DNA of 9,728 bases from Treponema sp. (GTDB taxonomy: Bacteria; Spirochaetota; Spirochaetia; Treponematales; Breznakiellaceae): contig JAITEW010000016.1 in assembly GCA_031281855.1 (NCBI GenBank), positions 1-9,728 of the forward strand, written 5' to 3'. The notes under the pieces were generated by a model. It was not told the origin of the DNA and made no database searches. It saw only the letters and a program-made list of their open reading frames with translations. A program made the position numbers and the translations under genes. Positions 1 to 6,052 of this stretch are shown in pieces. Position 1 is the first letter of the stretch; every line of letters begins with the position of its first letter.

Positions 1-151
1 ACGCCGTTGACTTGTCGGAAATATTGGCGACACGAGGGGGAATTCCGAATTTTGCGAGAATGGTATAGAGGTTCCAGCGTTTCAGTTCAAAAAGTTTAAT
101 GACATCGGGGTTAAATGAACAACCGCAGGGCAAGCCCTGCGGTATCGACAA
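1..151 (-). CDS. Partial minus-strand reading frame, unknown protein, runs off left edge
   Basis: Read on the minus strand, the frame is open from just after a TAA at 179-181 to the window edge. Outside the repeat (positions 1-112) it reads NPDVIKLFELKRWNLYTILA followed by KFGIPPRVANISDKSTA, which has the residue mix of a real protein. The frame passes in phase through the 34-bp palindromic repeat at 113-146 (SIPQGLPCGCSF). There is no ATG in frame; a TTG at 149-151 is the only obvious start upstream of the repeat. I do not recognise the protein. It may be a gene whose 5' end was replaced or interrupted by the neighbouring tnpA unit, with the rest lying to the left. It could also be a chance open frame, since only about 37 non-repeat codons are visible. 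Confidence 0.3.
   Translation of the reverse strand, partial: MSIPQGLPCGCSFNPDVIKLFELKRWNLYTILAKFGIPPRVANISDKSTA
113..146 (+). repeat. 34-bp palindromic repeat, left copy
   Basis: This is an exact reverse complement of 701-734. Its core is a perfect hairpin, ccgcagggc / aa / gccctgcgg at 123-142, extended by one A-T pair to 122-143. The flanks of the core (AAATGAACA on one side, ATC on the other) are not self-complementary, so orientation can be assigned: the two copies point in opposite directions around the tnpA gene. Confidence 0.9.
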
Positions 152-328
152 AATTTTTTGTTGTTTGATTGGCGTTACTTATTCAGCATTGCCAAAACAT
201 ACAGATTGCTCACAATACCAAGATGTTGCTGATTTTTCCTCTAAATCTATTCTGTTTACAACCGCAGCAAGCTCCGGGGTATTAAACCGTATAGGCTTCG
301 CCTAATAACAGAAGAAGTCGATAAGGAA

Positions 329-691
329 TTGAGAGAAATATGCCTTGGGATAGAAGCACGATATGAGATAAAATTTTTAGAGATAGGGACGGAAAGAGAC
401 CATGTACATTTCTTGGTACAGTCGGTGCCAACGTACAGCCCCGAGCAGATAGTACGAACGATAAAGAGTATAACGGCACGAAAAATATTCGAAAGGCATC
501 CAGAAGTGAAGAAGCAGTTATGGGGAGGGGAATTCTGGACGCGGGGCTATTATGTGGGGAGTGTAGGGGAACACGGGGATGAGCAGATGATACAACGATA
601 TGTCAAGAATCAGGGGCGAAAACCCGAGGAATACCAAAAAATACATGAGTGGAATCAGTCTGAGCTGTTTTCTTATCAGGATAAAGCTTGA
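329..691 (+). CDS. tnpA: IS200/IS605 family transposase TnpA, N-terminally truncated
   Basis: This encodes a Y1 HUH single-strand transposase, which cuts and joins single-stranded DNA at hairpin ends through a 5'-phosphotyrosine link. From the TTG at 329 the protein is 120 aa. It shows the HUH metal motif HVH (residues 25-27), the conserved blocks KFLEIGTERD and QLWGGEFW, and the catalytic helix QRYVKNQG with Tyr91 and the metal-ligand Gln95 four residues later. Family members are usually about 130-155 aa. The expected N-terminal strand (of the type YHIVxPxKYRR) is missing. Homology is visible upstream of the TTG from about position 284 (KPYRLRLITEEVDKEL), but that frame meets a stop at 242-244 and has no good start. 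The active-site residues are intact, but loss of the first beta strand probably makes it inactive, so this may be a pseudogene. Confidence 0.85.
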   Translation: MREICLGIEARYEIKFLEIGTERDHVHFLVQSVPTYSPEQIVRTIKSITARKIFERHPEVKKQLWGGEFWTRGYYVGSVGEHGDEQMIQRYVKNQGRKPEEYQKIHEWNQSELFSYQDKA

Positions 692-700
692 AGGTTAAAA

Positions 701-734
701 GATACCGCAGGGCTTGCCCTGCGGTTGTTCATTT
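701..734 (-). repeat. 34-bp palindromic repeat, right copy (inverted)
   Basis: This is an exact reverse complement of 113-146. The hairpin core is ccgcagggc / tt / gccctgcgg at 705-724. It begins 10 bp after the tnpA stop codon and could also act as a 3' stem for that transcript, but no T-run follows directly. Confidence 0.9.
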
Positions 735-759
735 TGCAGTTAAGGTACTCTTCCCCCCC

Positions 760-875
760 AAGAGGGCAAAACTTGACCCGCACTTGGCGTAAAATCCCTG
801 GAACAAGCGTTTTTCCCGGGATTTTCCCCGCTCCAGGGTTATCAAGGCGTGATTGCGGGTCGAGTTTTGCTCTTA
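760..875. repeat. Nested imperfect inverted repeat (MITE-like or bidirectional terminator)
   Basis: The outer arms are gcaaaacttgacccgca at 766-782 and tgcgggtcgagttttgc at 854-870. They are 17 nt each with 16 Watson-Crick pairs, and the remaining position is a G-U pair if read as plus-strand RNA. With a 2-nt bulge the pairing extends to 760-764 and 871-875, which includes the stop codon of the ABC gene. Inside are a second pair, ccctgga (796-802) with tccaggg (832-838), and a central palindrome tcccggga (814-821). It sits between the converging ends of tnpA and the ABC operon. A bidirectional transcription stop is one reading and a small non-autonomous element with terminal inverted repeats is another. 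There is no strong T-tract on either side, only ATTTTA after the inner stem on the minus strand. Confidence 0.7.
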
Positions 876-2705
876 TACCGTCCTCAAGACCTCTTCTTCG
901 GCTTCTTCCTCAAACTGGCGGATGTAAAGATCGTGGTAGCGGCCTCTGGCGCGCATCAGTTCCTTGTGGGTGCCGCGCTCGATGATCTTGCCGTCATGGA
1001 CTACCAGGATGATGTCCGCGCCGCGGATGGTTGAAAGCCTGTGGGCGATGACAAAACTGGTACGGCCTTCCAGGAGCTTTGAGATAGCGTGCTGGAGGAG
1101 CATTTCCATTTCAGTATCAACAGAACTCGTGGCCTCATCCAGAATGAAGATCCTGGGATCAGCCAGCACCGCGCGGGCGAAGGAGATGAGCTGCTTCTCG
1201 CCTGTGGAAAGGCGGTCGCCGCCCTCGCCTACTTCGGTATCATAGCCTTTTTCCAGCTTTGCGATAACCTTGTCGGCATGGACAATACGGGCCGCCGCCT
1301 CGACTTCCTCGTCCGACGCCTCAAGGCGGCCGTAACGGATATTGTCCCTGATGCTGCCGGTAAAAAGGTGGGGGCTCTGGAGCACATAGCCCAGGGCGCT
1401 GTGAAGCCAAAGCTGGCTCCGTTCGCGGTAGTCCCTGCCGTCTACCAGGATGGCCCCGCTGACAGGCTCGAAAAAGCGGCAGACCAGGTTGACCAGCGTG
1501 GACTTTCCGGCGCCGGTTTCGCCTACAATGGCAGCATAGGTGCCCGCGGCAACGCGAAGGTTGAAGTGCTCCAGTACGTTTTCGGCGCCGTCAGGATACT
1601 TGAAGGTCACATCCCTGAACTCCACCTCCCCCCGCAGGGGCTCCCAGTTTTCCTTTTTGGGATTGAAGGTGTCCCCGTATTTTTCGGTAACCTCAGGCGT
1701 ATCGGTGATACCCGGCTCCTGTTCAAGGAGGCCTGTTACCCGCTCAACGTTAGCCTGGGTGGAAACGAATTCGGTGATATTGTTGGCGATGTTCTGGATA
1801 GGATCAAAGAAACTGCCTGCGTACTGCAAAAAAATCGCCAGTACGGAAAGGTCCGCCCCGAGGACCACGATCTCGTAACCGCCGAAAGCCAGGACCACAG
1901 CGGTAGCGGCGGAACCGACAAAGAGCACCAACGGCGTGAACACCGACCGCAGGGCGGCCATGTGGTTGGCGTGGCGGCGGTAATCGCCGGTGATCTCCGA
2001 ATACTCCTTAAGGCTCTCGTCTTCAGCCACCAGGACTTTTACGGTCCTGGCGCCGGTGATCCCTTCGTTCATAGCCCCGGTCATTTTGGAGTTGAGCTTC
2101 CGCATGATCCTGTTGGTAGTCAGGATTTTTTTCTGGAAAAACCAGGTGAGGATAGCCAAAGGCGGGATGGTACAGCAGACGATAATGGCCATCTGCCAGT
2201 GAACCATGAACATAGCGATGACCACCCCGATACAGTAGAAAACGGACCAGGAAAAATTGATGAAGCCCCAGGCGATAAGATCGCCGATGCGTCCGGTGTC
2301 CGAATTGGTACGGGCCATCATGTAGCCCACAGGGGTCTTGTTGTAATACGAAAGGCTCAGTTTCTGGAGATGGAAAAAAATCGCGTTCCGCAAAGAACGG
2401 CTGATAGTCACTTCGGTCTTGAGGCCCAAGGCCGCGAAGAAGCGCACGTTAATGCCCTGAATCAGCATGAGGCCCACAGCGGCTGCCAGAAGCAGCCCTA
2501 AGCCTTCGGCGCTGCGGGGCTCGATGTTGTGCTTAATAGCGTAGCCCAGGATCAGGGGGAAGCTGACGTCTATGATTGCGGCGCTGAGCATGAGCAGCGC
2601 GCAGCGGAACAGCGCCTTTCTCTGGGGCCAGATAAAGGGCTTCATCTTTTTCCATATCCCCAGGGACATGGGTTTGTTATAATCAAATTCTTCAAAATCT
2701 GCCAT
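873..2705 (-). CDS. ABC exporter half-transporter, subunit with intact catalytic Glu
   Basis: A 610-aa fusion of a six-helix membrane domain (about residues 30-325) and an ATPase domain (about 358-600), the layout of type IV ABC exporters for drugs, lipids or peptides in the inner membrane. Visible motifs are Walker A GETGAGKST (395-403), Q-loop Gln443, signature LSTGE (499-503) in place of LSGGQ, Walker B ILDE with Asp523 and catalytic Glu524, D-loop SSVD and switch His555. The altered signature together with the intact Glu matches the BmrD/LmrD/TM288 type of subunit, which pairs with a partner carrying the degenerate Walker B. The start ATG is preceded by AGAGGA at about 6 nt spacing, and it begins 11 nt after the stop of the upstream partner gene, so the two are surely co-transcribed. 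The C-terminus is acidic (EEEAEEEV). The substrate cannot be told from sequence. Confidence 0.93.
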   Translation of the reverse strand: MADFEEFDYNKPMSLGIWKKMKPFIWPQRKALFRCALLMLSAAIIDVSFPLILGYAIKHNIEPRSAEGLGLLLAAAVGLMLIQGINVRFFAALGLKTEVTISRSLRNAIFFHLQKLSLSYYNKTPVGYMMARTNSDTGRIGDLIAWGFINFSWSVFYCIGVVIAMFMVHWQMAIIVCCTIPPLAILTWFFQKKILTTNRIMRKLNSKMTGAMNEGITGARTVKVLVAEDESLKEYSEITGDYRRHANHMAALRSVFTPLVLFVGSAATAVVLAFGGYEIVVLGADLSVLAIFLQYAGSFFDPIQNIANNITEFVSTQANVERVTGLLEQEPGITDTPEVTEKYGDTFNPKKENWEPLRGEVEFRDVTFKYPDGAENVLEHFNLRVAAGTYAAIVGETGAGKSTLVNLVCRFFEPVSGAILVDGRDYRERSQLWLHSALGYVLQSPHLFTGSIRDNIRYGRLEASDEEVEAAARIVHADKVIAKLEKGYDTEVGEGGDRLSTGEKQLISFARAVLADPRIFILDEATSSVDTEMEMLLQHAISKLLEGRTSFVIAHRLSTIRGADIILVVHDGKIIERGTHKELMRARGRYHDLYIRQFEEEAEEEVLRTV

Positions 2706-2716
2706 AAATGTTCCTC

Positions 2717-4528
2717 TTAAAAATCTTCTCTGTTTCCGGTCTGCAAGTCGAAGATACGGCGGTAAGCGCCGTTCAGCGCCAGGAGTTCCGCGTGGGAACC
2801 CAGTTCCTCTATTGCCCCGTCCTGGAGCACCAGGATTTCGTCAGCCTGCATGAGGCTTGAAATACGGTGCGAGATGATAATCACCGCTGCGTCTTTGACC
2901 CATTTCCGTATGGACGCGCGGATCTTAGCGTCAGTCTCGGTATCCACTGCCGAAAGGCTGTCGTCGAAAATCACCACATTGGGCGCCGACGCCAGCATAC
3001 GGGCAATAGCCACCCGCTGTTTCTGGCCTCCCGAAAGGGTAACCCCGCGTTCGCCGACGACGGTTTCGTAACCTTCAGCGAACTCCATGATAGTCCCGTC
3101 CACCTGGGCCGCAGCCGCGGCGCTCCGGACCTCCTCAATGCTCATGCCGGGTTTTCCTGCCGCGATGTTTTCCCTGATGGTCTTGGAAAAGAGGAAGGGC
3201 TCCTGGAGGCACAGGCCCACGGCCCGGCGCAGGTGGCGACGCTCGTAGCGGCGTATGTCCACGCCGTCCACAGTGACGCGCCCGGAACCTTCAGGGACAT
3301 CGTAAAGCCTGGAGATGAGATGCACTAACGTGGACTTTCCCGATCCGGTGCTCCCGAGTATAGCCAGGGTCTTGCCGGGCCTTATGTCAAAGGAAATATT
3401 TTTCAGCACCGGTTCCCCTGACCCGTAGGCAAAGGTAACGTTCTCAAAACGGATTTCCCCTGTGATACCAGGCTGTACTGCCGAGGCTGGGTCAGTCTCG
3501 GGCTCTGTGGCCAGTATGTCCCGCACCCGGCCGGCGCTTACCAGGGTCTTTGAAAGATCCGAAAGGATCTGCCCCAACTGGCGCACAGGCCAAATCATCC
3601 AGTTGCAGTAGGAGTAAAAAGCCAGAAAGGTGCCCGGAGAAAGTTCGCCCTGCACGCTCCGGTAAACCCCTGCCGCTACGATGATGGCAAGCTGGAGTCC
3701 TGAGATAAAGTCGCCCCCGCCCCAGAAGAGGCCCAGCAGCTTTCCGATACGAATCCACAAGTCGGCGTAGGTTTTGGTCCGCTGCGAAAACCGTTCCATC
3801 TCGTAAGACTCCCGGCCAAAAGCCCTGACCACCCGGACGCCGGTATAGTTTTCCTGGGCGCAGGCCTGCATCATCCCTTCGGCGGCGTCGGCCTTGGTGA
3901 ACTGCCTGGACACGTGCCTGAAAAACACGAAAGAAAAAACCACGATCACCGGGATGAGAACCAGAGACACCAGGGACATAAAGACATCCATGGAAAACAT
4001 CAGAAACAGGGCCACGGTTAAGACGCAGAAAGTCCGCATCAGTTCCGAAAGCTGGTTCTGGATAAAATTGCGGATATTGTCCACATCAGAAGTGCAGCGC
4101 TGGATAATGTCCCCGGTCTGGCAGCTTACGTGCCAGTCATAGGACAGTTTCTGGATATGGCCGTACAGCGTGTTCCGCAGCCTCCAGGCCGCGGTCTCGC
4201 CTACTTCGATGCTGGTATACCTTCTTACGCCGTTGAGGATGCCTGATAAAAAGGCCGCAGCCAGGGTAAGAAGGGCGCAGATCCACAGGTTCTGCCGCAG
4301 CGCGGCGGTCCCTCCAAGGGCGTCCGCAAAGCGCGCCACAAACGCCGGGGCGTCCAGCGGCGCGTCGCCGATTACGGAGTCAACGGTATAACGGATAATC
4401 TGGGGCGACAGGAAAGAGAACGCCACAGTCCCGAACGTAGCGACGCAGCATATAAAAAAACTGAAACGCCGGTCTTCTACCGCCGCGGCTATCATAGCCG
4501 GACGGCTTTTTGTCCATGGTAACTTCAT
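2717..4528 (-). CDS. ABC exporter half-transporter, subunit with degenerate Walker B
   Basis: A 603-aa membrane-ATPase fusion: hydrophobic segments near residues 22-45, 81-100, 165-204 and 262-315, then an ATPase domain from about 357. Motifs are Walker A GSTGSGKST (392-400), Q-loop Gln442, canonical signature LSGGQ (498-502), Walker B VVIFDD with Asp522, and Asp523 where the catalytic Glu should be, D-loop SAVD and switch His554. In the dimer its Walker A/B pairs with the LSTGE signature of the downstream 610-aa subunit, giving one non-hydrolysing site. Its own canonical LSGGQ completes the active site of the partner. This corresponds to the BmrC/LmrC/TM287 type. The ATG at 4528 lies 10 nt after the DUF6062 stop; the weak AAGG ribosome site overlaps that stop, which suggests translational coupling. 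Substrate unknown; multidrug export is only the family default. Confidence 0.93.
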   Translation of the reverse strand: MKLPWTKSRPAMIAAAVEDRRFSFFICCVATFGTVAFSFLSPQIIRYTVDSVIGDAPLDAPAFVARFADALGGTAALRQNLWICALLTLAAAFLSGILNGVRRYTSIEVGETAAWRLRNTLYGHIQKLSYDWHVSCQTGDIIQRCTSDVDNIRNFIQNQLSELMRTFCVLTVALFLMFSMDVFMSLVSLVLIPVIVVFSFVFFRHVSRQFTKADAAEGMMQACAQENYTGVRVVRAFGRESYEMERFSQRTKTYADLWIRIGKLLGLFWGGGDFISGLQLAIIVAAGVYRSVQGELSPGTFLAFYSYCNWMIWPVRQLGQILSDLSKTLVSAGRVRDILATEPETDPASAVQPGITGEIRFENVTFAYGSGEPVLKNISFDIRPGKTLAILGSTGSGKSTLVHLISRLYDVPEGSGRVTVDGVDIRRYERRHLRRAVGLCLQEPFLFSKTIRENIAAGKPGMSIEEVRSAAAAAQVDGTIMEFAEGYETVVGERGVTLSGGQKQRVAIARMLASAPNVVIFDDSLSAVDTETDAKIRASIRKWVKDAAVIIISHRISSLMQADEILVLQDGAIEELGSHAELLALNGAYRRIFDLQTGNREDF

Positions 4529-4538
4529 GTAATCCGCC

Positions 4539-5195
4539 TTAGTCCGCCGTTCCCCGCAGGGTCAGGGCAAGTTCTTTCCAGACCAGTTGATCCTTTTCCG
4601 GGAGCCGGGCAAATTCCTCCTGCCTTCCGTAAGCCGAAAGCTCGATGAACTGCCCTGTACGCCTGAGGAGCTCCGTGAATTTAGCTTCATGGAAATCCGT
4701 AAGCCACTTGGGAACCTGGCGTTCCCTGCCTTTAGGCGTAAAGAGGAGCCCCGAATAATGAGGGGCGCAGAGCCCTTCGGAAGCGCAGAACGTTTCCCGG
4801 AGCTCTTTCTCTTCAGCGCTGTCCCCTCCGGAAGAAGCGAGGAAACTCAGGTATTCTTCTTCGATCCGGTCCCGTTCCGCGCAGACCGGGCAGGAGCCCC
4901 TGGGGCGCCAGGGTTTGTGCTTTTCAAAAGAAGAAAGCCGGTCTTCCAGAATGTCCCTGCCGAGGATCGCCACAGCAAGACCGTCCCTGAAACCCGCGAG
5001 GTTCCGGGAATGAAAATCGCAGAACCCCCCGGCGGCGCGGTGATTCGCCCTGAATACCCTGTCCGAAACATGCTCAAAAAGCATATTGTCGATGTACCGG
5101 TTAGCCCTGTCCGCTACAATGCGGCACAAAGGGCAGCCTGGTTTTTCCGAAGCTTTCTCAAGCTCAAAAAAATTAATATGTTTATCAACAGCCAT
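4539..5195 (-). CDS. DUF6062 family protein, putative metal-binding
   Basis: A 218-aa soluble protein without signal peptide or membrane segment. It contains two matching Cys/His sets: CPLC (C21, C24) with CDFH (C59, H62), and CPVC (C102, C105) with CAPH (C143, H146). The spacing between the halves of each set is similar (about 35-38 residues), so it looks like an internal duplication of a CxxC...CxxH unit, possibly holding zinc. This pattern is what I know from the uncharacterised DUF6062 family; no function is established. The start is supported by AAAGGA seven nt before the ATG. It is the first gene of a tight cluster with the two ABC genes. A 93-nt gap separates it from rpiA, with an AT-rich stretch (TACTATTTTTATT on the minus strand) just upstream that could contain a promoter, although no convincing -35 box is seen. 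Confidence 0.8.
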   Translation of the reverse strand: MAVDKHINFFELEKASEKPGCPLCRIVADRANRYIDNMLFEHVSDRVFRANHRAAGGFCDFHSRNLAGFRDGLAVAILGRDILEDRLSSFEKHKPWRPRGSCPVCAERDRIEEEYLSFLASSGGDSAEEKELRETFCASEGLCAPHYSGLLFTPKGRERQVPKWLTDFHEAKFTELLRRTGQFIELSAYGRQEEFARLPEKDQLVWKELALTLRGTAD

Positions 5196-5288
5196 GATTA
5201 TTCCTTTAATAAAAATAGTATGGAAACGTCTAAAACTTCAGTTGTCAGAGGCGTTCGTTATGCGATTACAGGAACCTGACGCGTTCCG

Positions 5289-6011
5289 TCACACTCCCCT
5301 GGTCTCCACCCTGCCGTCGCTGCGGGCGATAAACACCGCGGGGCTGAACGGCCTGCCCCCCGGAGGGCCGGCAAAAAAACCGTTCTCCACAATTCCGGGG
5401 ATGCGGTTAAGCTCCGCCTCCATGGCAGCAGGATCAACAGGCTCCTTAAAGCGTATGTCCAGGAGCAGGTTGCCGTGATCGGTAACTACCGGGCCGGCTT
5501 TGCGCAGCGCTTCCCGCAGGGTCACTTCAGCCCCAAGGCTTTCCAGGGTCCTGCTTACAGGGATCCTGGCTTCAGGAACAACCTCGACAGGAACCGGGAA
5601 TTTGAGCCCCAGATTTTCAACGGTTTTGGATTCGTCTATCACCAGGGCATACGCCGCAGACGCGTAAGCCACGATTTTTTCCAGAAGCAGCGCGCCGCCG
5701 CCGCCTTTGACGCAGCGGTTCCGGGGATCCACTTCGTCAGCGCCGTCAATGGTAAGGTCCAGCTCTCCGTTAATCTCCCGGGAGTTAAGGGTAAAAAGGG
5801 GGATGCCCCATTTCTCACATTCTATGATTGTCTGGAAACTGGTAGGCACCGCCAATATGCCCCGGAGTTTCCCTTCCGCAAGGAGGGCCCCTACCTGCTG
5901 CACCGCAGGAATAGCGGTGGACCCTGTCCCTAAACCCAGCTTCATTCCGCTTTTTACCAGAGCGTTGACAGCGGCCTTCCCGGCCTGTTTCTTCATTTCA
6001 TTCTGATCCAT
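5289..6011 (-). CDS. rpiA: Ribose-5-phosphate isomerase A
   Basis: It interconverts ribose-5-phosphate and ribulose-5-phosphate in the cytoplasm, in the non-oxidative pentose phosphate pathway. The 240-aa product carries the phosphate loop LGTGSTA (27-33), the catalytic block IDGADEVD with Asp89 and Asp92, KGGGGALLLEK with Lys102 and Glu111, and VIDESK (124-129). The spacing of these four residues matches Asp81/Asp84/Lys94/Glu103 of the E. coli enzyme. Length is slightly above the usual 220-230 aa. An upstream in-frame ATG at 6041 would add ten mostly acidic residues (EGENEEEKN), but that stretch encodes the Shine-Dalgarno itself, so the start at 6011 is preferred. It lies 41 nt after aroD/E and is probably in the same transcript. 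Confidence 0.95.
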   Translation of the reverse strand: MDQNEMKKQAGKAAVNALVKSGMKLGLGTGSTAIPAVQQVGALLAEGKLRGILAVPTSFQTIIECEKWGIPLFTLNSREINGELDLTIDGADEVDPRNRCVKGGGGALLLEKIVAYASAAYALVIDESKTVENLGLKFPVPVEVVPEARIPVSRTLESLGAEVTLREALRKAGPVVTDHGNLLLDIRFKEPVDPAAMEAELNRIPGIVENGFFAGPPGGRPFSPAVFIARSDGRVETRGV

Positions 6012-6019
6012 ATTTTTTT

Positions 6020-6026
6020 CCTCCTC
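6020..6026 (-). promoter_or_regulatory. Ribosome binding site of rpiA, decides the start
   Basis: GAGGAGG on the minus strand lies 8 nt upstream of the ATG at 6011. It is a near-perfect Shine-Dalgarno and selects this ATG over the in-frame ATG at 6041, which lacks comparable spacing to its nearest GGAGAG. Confidence 0.8.
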
Positions 6027-6052
6027 ATTTTCTCCCTCCATCTCTCCAAATT

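Larger units (their letters stand above)
113..734 (+). mobile_element. IS200/IS605-type unit: tnpA between inverted palindromic repeats
   Basis: A single Y1 transposase gene (329-691) lies between two perfect 34-bp inverted copies of a hairpin-forming sequence, at 113-146 and 701-734. No tnpB is present, as in IS200-type elements. Known IS200/IS605 elements have subterminal hairpins but normally no terminal inverted repeats, so the limits given here are those of the repeats and not proven transposon ends. The segment 147-328 contains no convincing gene and only the degraded start of tnpA. An alternative is a REP-like arrangement in which a Y1 transposase is flanked by mobile palindromes, though the protein itself looks like a classical IS200/IS605 TnpA. 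No target duplication is expected for this family. Confidence 0.6.

Noticed and set aside
99..305. Plus-strand 68-codon frame upstream of tnpA
   Set aside because: It runs through the palindromic repeat and degraded sequence, has no ribosome site and no protein-like pattern.
1089..2501. Long plus-strand open frame (470 codons) opposite the ABC gene
   Set aside because: It is antisense to a clear ABC exporter gene with all motifs; the Gly/Val/Asp-rich product has no family pattern. It arises from GC-rich third codon positions of the real gene.
4587..5279. Plus-strand open frame of 230 codons
   Set aside because: It lies antisense to the DUF6062 gene, which has a good ribosome site and the Cys/His pattern. 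The product has no recognisable features.
5271..5287. Small inverted repeat ggaac/gttcc after the rpiA stop
   Set aside because: Only a 5-bp stem and no T-run; too weak to call a terminator.
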